A DNA stretch of 49,471 bases from Hymenobacter latericoloratus (GCF_014199535.1 NZ_JACHNV010000012.1:1-49471), one strand, 5' to 3'. Shown: positions 1 through 7,723, numbered from the stretch's first letter. Notes: generated by a model from the sequence alone, not told the origin. Numbers and translations: made by a program.

Positions 1-90
1 TCTTCTTCTCAAAGTTCGGCTCAGCCGGATAACCTCTCTTTCGCTCCTGAGCCTAATTGTAGCTGTTGAGCCAGTAAAGGGATTCTCTAA

Positions 91-126
91 GTCGGCGGGT
101 TTCCCCTATTTGTTTAACAACACCCT
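91..126 (-). repeat. IS-end-like 36-bp repeat, copy 1
   Basis: Read on the minus strand this begins AGGGTGTTGTTAAACA and matches 34 of 36 bases of an inverted copy at 49023-49058. A third, shorter copy lies at 11502-11529 (26 of 28). The conserved 5' edge and lack of conservation outside it suggest the end of an insertion sequence or small non-autonomous element. No transposase is next to it. Bases 1-90 hold no gene that I can support. Confidence 0.55.
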
Positions 127-191
127 CTACTGCAATGAAACGGAACACTCAAAGTTAACCAGCAGGAGATAATCGCCGGCGAGCGCTAAAA

Positions 192-1217
192 TTAATCCGC
201 TATGCCCCGGTCTATCTCCCTGGCCAGCACCAGCTCCATCGCCCGAGCACCACGCTGGCGGAAGTCGGGTCCGCTTTCCTCGATGTGGGTATCGGCTTTC
301 TTAAAAAGACTGAATAAATCGTGGATTTTATCAATTTCCCGGCTCTCGGTGCTGTATTCGACCTTTATCGTGCGCTGCGTTGTGTCTATTGCCTGCACAC
401 GCACTGAATCGAGCTTTTTGAGGTCTTCCACCATGTTCGCACCTGTACGGTCGTCGTGATAGTAGATAAGCGCACTAAGGGGCGGATTTGGGTCTTTCTG
501 GCGTTCTCTCTCGCTAGCCTGCAATCGGGCCTGCACCACTTCGTGCGCTGTGCCCATTCCTAGCTCCTTGGCTAGCTCGTAAAAGCGCTTCACGTCCTGG
601 TGCTGGGCCTTACTCCCCTCCACGCCCCGAACGAGCCCCAGAGGGGCCATTTCCTCGGCTATGCTGGTTTGCATATAGCGCATTTTTTCCCGTCCCCCCA
701 AAAAAGAGCGGCAATTCAGCCGGCCCCGCTCGTCCACTGGGACTACCATGGCGTGAAGGTGGGGACTGGATTCGTCCAGGTGCAGCTGCACGTTCACCAC
801 ATTCTCCAGCCCATATCGTTTATCCAGCCAGGCCAAGGATTTGTCCACGAACGCTTGCAGGCGGTCGGCATCCACCTGGCTTTCGGGCACAAGCCAGGAA
901 AGCCCAGGTTCGGCAGTGGAGCGCGGGAAATAGTCGCCGTCTTCTTTGAAGAAATGTACAAAATCAGGACTGAACGCAATCAGGTGTTCGACACACAGCA
1001 CAGCGTTTTTATTCGGCTTCCCATTGACCTTCTCCAGCTCAGCCAACCGCGCGTCTACATCGGCCAACAGGTCAGCACTGCCGCGCAGGATTTCGTTCTG
1101 GTGAGTCAGGTCGGGGTCTGCATTCGGAGTGTCCCGAGTCCGTTGCAGGTGCTGGCCTAGACTGGCAATGTTGCCTTTGGTTTTCTGTTTTGCGGTGCGC
1201 AGAATGATGTAGGCCAT
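192..1217 (-). CDS. mob: MobV-family relaxase (Mob/Pre)
   Basis: This 341-residue protein should nick one DNA strand at the plasmid oriT to start conjugative mobilisation by a helper plasmid. The MobV signature is visible as HLDESSPHLHAMVVP at residues 146-160, the metal-binding histidine motif. An N-terminal histidine (His23, in SLGQHLQ) corresponds to the catalytic His22 known for MobM of pMV158. The C-terminal part is charged and helical, as in relatives. The gene reads away from a strong palindrome at 1307-1352, the expected place for oriT in this family. The ATG at 1217 is chosen because the conserved MAYIILR-type start follows at once. No mating-pair formation genes are in the window, so the plasmid would be mobilisable rather than self-transmissible. 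Confidence 0.9.
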   Translation of the reverse strand: MAYIILRTAKQKTKGNIASLGQHLQRTRDTPNADPDLTHQNEILRGSADLLADVDARLAELEKVNGKPNKNAVLCVEHLIAFSPDFVHFFKEDGDYFPRSTAEPGLSWLVPESQVDADRLQAFVDKSLAWLDKRYGLENVVNVQLHLDESSPHLHAMVVPVDERGRLNCRSFLGGREKMRYMQTSIAEEMAPLGLVRGVEGSKAQHQDVKRFYELAKELGMGTAHEVVQARLQASERERQKDPNPPLSALIYYHDDRTGANMVEDLKKLDSVRVQAIDTTQRTIKVEYSTESREIDKIHDLFSLFKKADTHIEESGPDFRQRGARAMELVLAREIDRGIAD

Positions 1218-1306
1218 GAGAAGGCAAAGGCAGTGGGGAAGAAGAGGGAGTGTAGCAAGCTGCGGTCAAAAGACTATAATTAGGGCAATCGTCAGGGACG
1301 AACGTA

Positions 1307-1410
1307 ACAACGATAAGCCAACGCTAACTCGTTAGCGTTGGCTTATCGTTGTGTAGTGAGTACACAACGCTAGAACAACGCTACTGGTATCGTTCCCTAA
1401 CGCTAACTAT
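1307..1410. other. oriT: Palindromic region upstream of the relaxase, oriT candidate
   Basis: A perfect inverted repeat with 22-bp arms (1307-1328 and 1331-1352) and a 2-base centre is followed by a short hairpin (GTGTA/TACAC, 1351-1365) and by further copies of the AACGCTA word up to 1410. It lies directly upstream of the MobV relaxase gene, where oriT sits in pMV158-like plasmids. The function is inferred from position and structure only; a bidirectional terminator is the alternative. Confidence 0.5.
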
Positions 1411-1802
1411 CCATTGCTAAGAGATTGCCCCACTGCCTTCTTTTTCTTCTCCGCTACCTTGTCCTTAAGCTCATCTTCCTGCTGCATTCGCTTGGAAACC
1501 TCCTGAACTACCCCATCCATCACTAGGTCAGTTAGCTCATTCAGCCGGCCAAAATGCAGATCGCCCAAACGCTCTTTCCCAATTCCAAGTGTTTCTAAAT
1601 GATGGAGCACCCCAATAGAATATGTGGTCATTTTCCGGACAAGTTTAACCATATGCCGCTCCCGTGCTGTCGTTGGCTTCCCACTTAAATCGCCAGCATT
1701 GTTCTTTTCCCAATGCGCGACCCGGCACGTCGTTCCACAGAACGCTTTCGTTTTGCGCCTAGCCTGGAACTCTATTCCGCAGTTCAAGCAATTCCCCGTC
1801 AT
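1407..1802 (-). CDS. Small zinc-finger protein of unknown function, mobilisation region
   Basis: The 131-residue product starts MTGNCLNCG and has CxxC and CGTTC cysteine pairs in its first 28 residues, giving a likely zinc-binding ribbon. A basic middle and a lysine-rich C-terminus (KDKVAEKKKKAVG) follow. It could bind DNA or plasmid RNA. It lies between the origin region and the oriT candidate and is transcribed in the same direction as the relaxase, so an accessory role in mobilisation or copy control is possible but not shown. An in-frame ATG 15 bases upstream (1817) would add five residues; I prefer 1802 because the finger follows directly. Confidence 0.6.
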   Translation of the reverse strand: MTGNCLNCGIEFQARRKTKAFCGTTCRVAHWEKNNAGDLSGKPTTARERHMVKLVRKMTTYSIGVLHHLETLGIGKERLGDLHFGRLNELTDLVMDGVVQEVSKRMQQEDELKDKVAEKKKKAVGQSLSNG

Positions 1803-2142
1803 ATAGGCAAAGTACAAATACTTTTCTAAAAGACAATCTTATGGACGGCTAGTTCATATTGGCATCTGCTCGATTATGGGAAACTTAGTCAGCTATTCAG
1901 CCCTGACCTCCCAACGACTTTCTGCACCTAGTTACCCATCAAATCTGCTTTCTGTATGCGTCCCTGCTTTCATGAGTAGGCTGGCCTTCCCTTGCCCAGA
2001 TCGTCCATCTTGGGGAATTTCTGTACGTTACAGGCCTCCTTCACTGCCTAATCGTTCGCCGGTATGAGCAGATTGTATAAAGTGACCTTTTTACAGGAAT
2101 CTTCAGAACCAGATTAAACTTGTTTGGCATGTAAATTCACCC

Positions 2143-2236
2143 GTTTGAAAGCCACTGGGTGAGCTATGTCAAGCTTGACCATACCGGTAATCGTTGCGGC
2201 CAGCTCAGTTTGAAAGCCACTGGGTGAGCTATGTCA
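2143..2236. repeat. Two perfect 29-bp direct repeats separated by 36 bp
   Basis: The copies are 2143-2171 and 2208-2236, identical over 29 bases (GTTTGAAAGCCACTGGGTGA...). The 29/36 geometry resembles one repeat-spacer-repeat unit of a CRISPR array, but there are only two copies, no cas genes in the window, and little internal dyad symmetry. They may instead be binding sites of the origin region or remains of a duplication. Confidence 0.6.
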
Positions 2237-2593
2237 CTATGCCAGGGGTTCTTTTCTTGGCTACCCATAATCATCGAAATGAGGCGATGCATCAGTGGTA
2301 ACCTCCTTCGTTTAATACCATGGGTGCTGAATGTTACACCTCTCTACCATTTGCTATAATCTAAGACACTGACTACCAGCACTAAAAACATTGAGCTCAC
2401 TTATAAAAGGTTTCCTTTTCAGCCTAGATCAGTCAGTAAGCATTTGCATAAGGCTTAGAGAAGTTTTGTTCCCCCTCTGCTATAAGAAGGCCGTTAAGTA
2501 AGTAAACTCCATGTAACTATACCATACAGACTGCACTAATAGTCATTTAGTAAATACCTAATAGATAGCTATTTATGAATCTTGTCCGGATGT

Positions 2594-2731
2594 AACTAAT
2601 AGGTTTTGTACGTATATACGCACATAGTTCGCCAAAATGATTTCCATAAAGTCGACTCCACCTGAGCAGCAGGCTCTGGACAGGCTTTTCGAGAACTGGT
2701 TGTGCGTATATACGTACAAAACCTATTAGTT
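2594..2731. repeat. 31-bp perfect inverted repeat containing iteron copies
   Basis: Arms 2594-2624 and 2701-2731 are perfectly complementary. Each arm carries one iteron word (CTAATAGGTTTTGT) followed by the palindrome CGTATATACG. Opposed iterons of this kind often serve for autoregulation or handcuffing in Rep_3 plasmids. The 76 bases between the arms hold a 30-codon ORF (ATG 2637, stop 2727-2729) that ends within the right arm; its reality is uncertain. Confidence 0.7.
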
Positions 2732-2739
2732 CGCGGTGG

Positions 2740-3150
2740 CTGCCACAGTAGTATTACATTTATAGTTAAATCTAAAATTAGTTAAGTTATAATTATTATT
2801 GACTCTGTAAGTAGTCATTGAGGCATATCAAACTCTACAATAAAGGAAGCTTAAGTGTCGTGTAGTCACACTAACATGGTTCAAAAGCATTTGAAAGCTA
2901 CAATAAGGGGCAAGCAACGTGGATAAACTTGTTTTATTAGTAATAAATAGTAAAAAAGTACAAATGCATACTTGTGCTTAGTTGTGCCTTAATTTGTTGT
3001 TTTTCTTTCCCACTCTATGATGAAAAGTATAAAAGCCTTTCTTTAAAAGCCTTTTTTTTTTTCGAAACAACAAACTTGTGGTATTTCTTATATTTACTCT
3101 ATTTGTAGGGGCTTGTAACTGACTGTATAACAGTTAGTTACAATCTTTAG
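2740..3150. other. oriV: AT-rich origin segment (putative vegetative origin)
   Basis: This gene-free stretch is much richer in A and T than the flanking genes and includes long T runs near 3050-3065. A DnaA-box-like 9-mer CGTGGATAA (2918-2926) matches the consensus TGTGGATAA at 8 of 9 bases. Together with the adjoining iterons and rep gene this is the expected layout of an iteron-controlled origin with a DNA unwinding element. The remaining non-coding stretch from 1803 to 2590 holds only the 29-bp repeats that I can recognise. Confidence 0.6.
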
Positions 3151-3274
3151 CTAATAGGTTTTGTCTGCTATCTAATAGGTTTTGTCCGTCAACTAATAGG
3201 TTTTGTCCGTTGATCTAATAGGTTTTGTCCGTTGATCTAATAGGTTTTGTCTGCCAACTAATAGGTCTCTTTGA
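3151..3274 (+). repeat. Iteron array, five full and one partial copy
   Basis: The word CTAATAGGTTTTGTC begins at 3151, 3172, 3193, 3215 and 3237, with a degenerate sixth copy at 3258 (CTAATAGGTCTC). Spacing is 21-22 bp, about two helical turns, so initiator molecules would bind on one face. The array ends about 60 bp before the rep start codon. Two further copies in opposed orientation lie in the inverted repeat at 2594-2731. Confidence 0.9.
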
Positions 3275-3300
3275 TTTACTTTTAATTCAGTCTTGTTAAG

Positions 3301-3308
3301 TATATTTG
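3301..3308 (+). promoter_or_regulatory. Putative rep promoter -7 element
   Basis: TATATTTG matches the Bacteroidota -7 consensus TAnnTTTG exactly. It lies 24 bases before the ATG at 3333 and directly after the iterons, so initiator bound there could repress its own transcription. It overlaps an upstream in-frame TTG at 3306, which therefore is unlikely to be the start codon. Confidence 0.5.
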
Positions 3309-3332
3309 GTGCTTCCTGTCTCACTTCCAATT

Positions 3333-4328
3333 ATGCCTATCAAACCTAATCCAACTCGCACAGAGTCAAGCGTTGCAGTTAGGGTACAGCCGCAGCCCAA
3401 TGCGGTTGAAATCAGGCAGAGTAATGCCATCACGACAGCTCGGTATGATATGACGGCGTTGGAGATGGACATCATGTTCGCCTTACTCTCACGGCTAAAT
3501 AAAAACGATAAGCCAGGCACCATGTACCGCCTCAGGGTTCAGGAATTGGAACAACTCACGGGCAGAGAGTGGAACTACGCTAGGCTTGGACCGTCAGTCG
3601 ATACATTGATGGAACGCAGCTACCACATCGAAGTGGGGGACTCATGGCTAAAAGTGGGGATGCTAGCCTCGGCTGAGTACATCAAAGGGCAAGGCGTTAT
3701 CGAACTTGAGATTTCGGAGAAACTGCGCCCCTACCTCATCGACTTAAAAAGCAACTTTACTAGCTACCGCTTACAGTCCGTGCTCAGTCTGACCAGTAAG
3801 TACGCAAAGCGGGTGTATGAACTGGCCTCGCAATGGAAGGATGTTGGGGCCACGAAAACGTACTCACTGGATGAGTTCAAGTACATGCTCAATTTGAAAG
3901 ACCCCACTGGAAAAGAACCTGAGCAGTATGTTCAAATATCCGCTCTCAAAAAGTTCGTGCTGGACATTGCCGTCCAGCAAATCAACGAGCACACTGATTT
4001 AACCATCTCCTACAAGCTTGGAAAGGTTGGCCGCTCTTACCAGACCGTCGGCTTCTATGTAGTCCGCCAGCAGCCACAGCAACTGCCTATCCCCTTCGAA
4101 CTCAGCGAAGAGGATGCTCGGGTACAAATGGCGCGCAAGCACCTCGATGACTTGGCAATTAAGGACACGACACTGGTTAATCACATTCTATCGTCCGAGG
4201 TTCGATTGAAGGACCTCTTTGCGTTTGTATACAAGCTCAAGACGAGCAAAATCAAAGCCGCCACCAATGCGGGAGGACTATTCCTCAAAATGCACGGCTT
4301 GGTAGGTTACAAAGAGTCCGTAAACTGA
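3333..4328 (+). CDS. rep: Plasmid replication initiator, Rep_3 (RepB/Pi-like) family
   Basis: The 331-residue protein should bind the iterons and open the origin. It has the paired winged-helix layout of Rep_3 initiators. The first half includes ALEMDIMFALLSRL and the LEQLTGREWNYARLGPSVDT region. A central motif, SKYAKRVYELASQWKD, matches the family's SxYSxRLYELLxxW hallmark, followed by YSLDEFKYMLNL. The length is normal for the family. I chose ATG 3333 rather than TTG 3306, because the latter falls inside a TAnnTTTG promoter element. The iterons directly upstream support both the function and likely autoregulation. Confidence 0.92.
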   Translation: MPIKPNPTRTESSVAVRVQPQPNAVEIRQSNAITTARYDMTALEMDIMFALLSRLNKNDKPGTMYRLRVQELEQLTGREWNYARLGPSVDTLMERSYHIEVGDSWLKVGMLASAEYIKGQGVIELEISEKLRPYLIDLKSNFTSYRLQSVLSLTSKYAKRVYELASQWKDVGATKTYSLDEFKYMLNLKDPTGKEPEQYVQISALKKFVLDIAVQQINEHTDLTISYKLGKVGRSYQTVGFYVVRQQPQQLPIPFELSEEDARVQMARKHLDDLAIKDTTLVNHILSSEVRLKDLFAFVYKLKTSKIKAATNAGGLFLKMHGLVGYKESVN

Positions 4329-4391
4329 CTAATCCTGGATTCCCAAGACCGCAAGCTCTAACCAGCCACGAGAGTCCATACAGCCCAGACG

Positions 4392-4895
4392 TTAGCGGCT
4401 GCCCCCTGCCTGTCGACCCTGCTGAATACGTTGCCGGCGTTCCTGTTCCTGTGCCCGTGTCTGAGCAGGTCTGGGCGGAGCGGGAGTTGCACCGGCAAAC
4501 AGCATATCTAGTGCTTCCTGCAGCGCCTGCTTTTGGGAGTAGGTATAGTCGCCTTGCGCGCGGCGGGCATGGACGTAATCCCGAAGCTGCTCCAGGTGGC
4601 CACGACTCAGTACGAAGGTTTGGCGCACGCCTTCCGACCCCACAACAGCAGCAGTAATGCTAGGTGACGACTCTGGGTCAGAGCTACCGAGCTCATTGGT
4701 ATTACTCTTATTACCGATGTTACTTGTATTACTACTGTTACTGATGTTACGAGTGTTATGCGCTGTCTCAGCTTTCCCAACCGCCTTTTTTACAGGCGTG
4801 GACTCATCGGTAAGGTCGAAAAAGTCGCGTTCCGATAGGGGCTTAGGGTCGGTCGTTTCACCAGGACGAGGCAGGTTTTTGAATGTCTTAGCCAT
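4392..4895 (-). CDS. parB: ParB-like small partition protein with tripeptide-repeat linker
   Basis: This 167-residue protein is encoded 14 bases downstream of parA on the same strand, the usual place for a centromere-binding partner. The N-terminus is polar (MAKTFKNLPRPGE). Residues about 46-70 form a tripeptide repeat of the type [S/R/G]-N-[T/I/S], low-complexity and probably flexible. The C-terminal part (VRQTFVLSRGHLEQLRDYV ... ALDMLF) fits a strand-helix-helix, ribbon-helix-helix-like DNA-binding fold, then an Arg/Gln-rich tail. The tripeptide stretch is encoded by the same 9-bp DNA repeat found upstream of parA. The family assignment rests on context and predicted fold, not on a recognised signature. 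Confidence 0.65.
   Translation of the reverse strand: MAKTFKNLPRPGETTDPKPLSERDFFDLTDESTPVKKAVGKAETAHNTRNISNSSNTSNIGNKSNTNELGSSDPESSPSITAAVVGSEGVRQTFVLSRGHLEQLRDYVHARRAQGDYTYSQKQALQEALDMLFAGATPAPPRPAQTRAQEQERRQRIQQGRQAGGSR
4699..4761. repeat. 9-bp repeat cluster A inside the parB-like coding sequence
   Basis: Seven adjacent 9-mers of the form (R)TRTTACNN read in phase on the plus strand (GTATTACTC, TTATTACCG, ATGTTACTT, GTATTACTA and so on). The period equals three codons, so the repeat gives an Asn-containing tripeptide repeat in the protein. The same unit recurs at 5675-5746 and 7688-7723. A centromere (parS-like) or operator role is likely. Confidence 0.8.
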
Positions 4896-4909
4896 GAAGA
4901 TCGAATGAA

Positions 4910-5653
4910 TTAGCGGTTCAGAATCTCGGCTACCAACGCTTGGTAGTCAGCCGCCCCGGCACTCTGTGGGGCGTAGGAGAAGATGTCTTTGCCTAGGTGA
5001 GGCGCCTCGCCCAGGGCAATACTCTCCCGAATGAAGCTGCTCATCACGAGGCCCGGATGGAGTACCCGCAGTTCCTCGGCGGTTTCCCGGCGCAGCACTT
5101 TGCGACTGTCGTGCCGGGTAAAGAACACCCCGCCCACCGATAAATCAGGATTCAGGCGCCGTTGTACTCTACTCACCAGTTCCAACACTTTCTCCAGTCC
5201 GTCGGCTGCGTACATCTGGGCTTCCAGCGGCACATAAAGGGCATGGGCGCACGTGTAGGCATTGAGCGTAACCAGACCCAACGCCGGAGGACAGTCGAGC
5301 AGGATGTAGTCGCAGCGCTCACGCACGGGCTCGAGCAGATCCTTGAGCAGAAACTCCCGGTCCAGCTCATCACCCTTCACCTTCTCAAAGCCGGACAACG
5401 CCGGCGAGCCCGCCACCAGCGCCAGGTTCTCGCGCAAGGGGTACGCCTTGAGCTTGTACTCACCCAGCAGCGCGCCGTACACGTTGTGCTCGGCATCAAG
5501 CAGACCTAGTCCTTTAGTTAGGTTAGCTTGGGGGTCTAAGTCCACCAGCAGCACCCGCTGGCCGGCTCGCGCTAGGCCGGCACCGACATTGGCGGCGGAC
5601 GTGGTTTTGCCCACGCCGCCTTTTTGGTTTGTAAACGCCAGAATCTTGCTCAT
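4910..5653 (-). CDS. parA: ParA partition ATPase
   Basis: The 247-residue protein is a Walker-type ParA/Soj ATPase that segregates plasmid copies by forming a gradient on the nucleoid. It has the deviant Walker A box KGGVGKTT at residues 11-18, the A' motif VLLVDLDPQANLT, Walker B YILLDCPPALG and the later motif TRHDSRKV. Its length matches short ParA (type Ib-like) proteins without an N-terminal HTH. The start ATG gives the standard MSKILAFTNQKGG opening. A cluster of 9-bp repeats lies immediately upstream (5675-5746), so transcription is probably controlled by the partner protein binding there. Confidence 0.95.
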   Translation of the reverse strand: MSKILAFTNQKGGVGKTTSAANVGAGLARAGQRVLLVDLDPQANLTKGLGLLDAEHNVYGALLGEYKLKAYPLRENLALVAGSPALSGFEKVKGDELDREFLLKDLLEPVRERCDYILLDCPPALGLVTLNAYTCAHALYVPLEAQMYAADGLEKVLELVSRVQRRLNPDLSVGGVFFTRHDSRKVLRRETAEELRVLHPGLVMSSFIRESIALGEAPHLGKDIFSYAPQSAGAADYQALVAEILNR

Positions 5654-5674
5654 GGAGCGAAAGTAGGTATAAAA

Positions 5675-5746
5675 GTATTACCCGTGTTACTAATCGTGTC
5701 GATGTTACTTGTGTTACCGATATTACCTATGTTATCAATGTCACCC
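5675..5746. repeat. parS: 9-bp repeat cluster B upstream of parA
   Basis: Eight contiguous 9-mers, consensus RTRTTACYN (GTATTACCC, GTGTTACTA, ATGTTACTT, GTGTTACCG, ATATTACCT, ATGTTATCA, ATGTCACCC; the third unit, ATCGTGTCG, is diverged), lie between parA and the divergent ATPase gene. Tandem short repeats upstream of a par operon are the usual form of centromere for ribbon-helix-helix adaptors, and would also serve as the par operator. Confidence 0.75.
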
Positions 5747-5851
5747 GTCACAACTCAGGTAAAGAATTAAGCGTCCCACATAGTGCGGCACGAGGAGCAA
5801 ACCCTACGACGCGCCATTTACAGTACCTTTGGCTTCCTACATTGCAGGTGT

Positions 5852-7117
5852 ATGAGTAAACTAAAAGTCGAGAATTTCGGGCCAATAACGACCGGCTATG
5901 CTGAGGAGGGCGGCTTTATGGATTTCCGTAAGGTGACCGTCTTCATCGGTAGCCAGGGCAGCGGGAAAAGCAGCGTGGCGAAGCTGTTCACCACGATGAA
6001 CTGGCTGGAAAAAGCGCTATTTCAGGGGCGCGTCACGGCGAAGTTTGTGACTAGCTATAACCGTTTCGTGCGGCGCTACTGTGCCTACATGAACGTAGAA
6101 AACTACTTCCGGGACGATACATACATCGAGTATCGGGGCGCGGCCGCCACGCTCATCTACCAACACAAAAAGCTGTCGGTGGACTTGCAAGTGAACACAC
6201 CGAACTACCGGATACCTAAAATAATGTATGTGCCCGCTGAACGGAATTTCTTGAGCGCGGTCCATGAGCCGGATAAGCTTAAAGGTCTCCCTAGCGCACT
6301 ACTTGAATATTGGGAAGAACTGCGCCAAGCCCAGCGCGAGATAGGCAGTGACGGCTGGCAGCTCCCAATTGGTAATGTGCGATTTGAGTATGATAAATCG
6401 AACCGAATTCCCTGGCTTATCAGCAAGGCCGCCGGCAAGGTGCCATTTCGGCTGCGGCTGGCAGAAGCTTCCAGCGGGTTTCAATCGCTAGTGCCCCTGC
6501 TGCTGGTATCGCGCTATCTAACCCAGTTTATCTATAAGGAACAGGATGCTTCCCGCAGCGAAATGAGTGCCGATGAGCGGCGGCGCTTGCGGGAGCAGGT
6601 CGATATTATCCTCAAATCGAAGCTGCCTCTAGTAATACAGCAAGAAGCGCTGGAGTCCCTAACGGCCCGTTTTCGTCCTACTACATTTCTGAACGTAGTT
6701 GAAGAGCCCGAGCAGAACCTATTTCCGACCTCGCAACGTGCCGTGCTATACGAGTTGCTAGGCTATGCCAACACCATGCCAGCTAACGAGTTGGTCATCA
6801 CCACCCACAGTCCATATATTCTCAATTACTTGACGCTGGCCATTCAGGCTAACGAGGTAAAACAAACCATCCGGGCAGTTGCGGTTCCCCACAAGCTTGA
6901 GCAGCGGCTGCAAGCTATCGTGCCGCTGGGTGCTACCTTGGCCGCCGACCAAGCCGTGGTGTACGCGCTTAACAGTGTGGGTGCTATCACCCGTCTACCG
7001 ATGGACGACAACATTCCGTCCGACGACAACGACCTGAACAACGCGTTAGGTGAAGCTAACGCTCGCTTCTCCGATTTATTGGAAATTGAGTTAGACGCTG
7101 AAAATGCCCAAGCCTAA
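5852..7117 (+). CDS. ABC/SMC-type AAA ATPase (AAA_15/AAA_21-like), possible defence sensor
   Basis: A 421-residue ATPase. It shows Walker A GSQGSGKSS near residue 32, an ABC-type signature EASSGFQSL, an extended Walker B FLNVVEEPEQNLFP, and a switch histidine in ITTHSPY. These mark an OLD/RecF/SMC-like ATP-binding head without the long coiled coil of SMC. The 3' end overlaps the next gene by 14 bases, so the two are coupled. The partner looks like a PD-(D/E)XK nuclease; ATPase-nuclease pairs of this layout (compare Septu and Gabija) often act against phages or plasmids. ATG 5852 is chosen over the GTG at 5783 because it opens MSKLKVENFGPI, the usual start for this family. The pair is divergent from parA, separated by the 9-bp repeats. 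Confidence 0.8.
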   Translation: MSKLKVENFGPITTGYAEEGGFMDFRKVTVFIGSQGSGKSSVAKLFTTMNWLEKALFQGRVTAKFVTSYNRFVRRYCAYMNVENYFRDDTYIEYRGAAATLIYQHKKLSVDLQVNTPNYRIPKIMYVPAERNFLSAVHEPDKLKGLPSALLEYWEELRQAQREIGSDGWQLPIGNVRFEYDKSNRIPWLISKAAGKVPFRLRLAEASSGFQSLVPLLLVSRYLTQFIYKEQDASRSEMSADERRRLREQVDIILKSKLPLVIQQEALESLTARFRPTTFLNVVEEPEQNLFPTSQRAVLYELLGYANTMPANELVITTHSPYILNYLTLAIQANEVKQTIRAVAVPHKLEQRLQAIVPLGATLAADQAVVYALNSVGAITRLPMDDNIPSDDNDLNNALGEANARFSDLLEIELDAENAQA

Positions 7118-7631
7118 TTTCCTCGTTGGACAGAGAGCAGACGGGCAATCCTGCGACACGCTGGTAAGCGAAGCGCTTTTCGGCATTTGCGATGATGCCA
7201 GCAAGCGCGACGAACCTGCTTACATCAGCACAGACCAGACTGCGGAAAATACCTGGATTGCCCGAGTCGACAATAGCCCCGAGTATGACGTGACTTTCAC
7301 AGCCGTAGACAAGTGCATTCCCGTCTTCAAGGGTAGTGGGGGTGAGCAAAAGCGTTGTGACGGCTTGCTACAGTATGAGACTACCTTAATTTTTGTAGAG
7401 CTAAAAGAACATAAAGACCCGGGTAAGCAATGGGCAAACGAGGCGGCCAATCAAATAAAGCAAACCATGAGCGATTTTGCCGATGCGCACGGGTTTAGCG
7501 GTAAAACTATAAGGGCCCACATTGCAAACCGTGTTCAACCGAATGCTCAGCAAGGACACGCAAGCGTGATAAAGAATTTCTTTAGTGCTACCAAACTCAT
7601 ATTGCGCATTGAGGGCACTATTGTTCTATGA
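7104..7631 (+). CDS. PD-(D/E)XK-like nuclease, partner of the upstream ATPase
   Basis: A 175-residue protein that I do not recognise as a named family. A candidate nuclease core is RCDGLLQYETTLIFVELKEH in the middle: an Asp, a hydrophobic strand, then E-x-K, as in PD-(D/E)XK enzymes. An amphipathic helix (WANEAANQIKQTMSDFA) follows, as expected for that fold. Its start overlaps the ATPase gene by 14 bases, so the two products are probably made together and may form a complex. An anti-phage or anti-plasmid effector role is inference from domain pairing. A 9-bp repeat cluster follows at 7688. Confidence 0.65.
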   Translation: MPKPNFLVGQRADGQSCDTLVSEALFGICDDASKRDEPAYISTDQTAENTWIARVDNSPEYDVTFTAVDKCIPVFKGSGGEQKRCDGLLQYETTLIFVELKEHKDPGKQWANEAANQIKQTMSDFADAHGFSGKTIRAHIANRVQPNAQQGHASVIKNFFSATKLILRIEGTIVL

Positions 7632-7687
7632 ATCACTGAACGTGCTTCTATCACGCATGGCGAAATTGCAAGGCCGCCGTGTATCTA

Positions 7688-7723
7688 GTAATACCAGTAT
7701 TACTAGTATTACCAGTATTACCC
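7688..7723. repeat. 9-bp repeat cluster C downstream of the ATPase-nuclease pair
   Basis: Three direct GTATTACNN units (7697, 7706, 7715) are preceded by one unit in opposite orientation (GTAATACCA, 7688). They match clusters A and B. A short hairpin (CTGGTGCG/CGCACCAG, 7753-7774) follows. The ATPase-nuclease pair is thus bracketed by par-type repeats. Confidence 0.7.

Noticed and set aside
2143..2236. Annotating the 29-bp repeats as a CRISPR array
   Set aside because: Only two repeats, no cas genes in the window and weak dyad symmetry; reported only as direct repeats.
3306..3332. TTG start of rep at 3306
   Set aside because: The TTG is part of an exact TATATTTG promoter element; the ATG at 3333 follows at a suitable distance.
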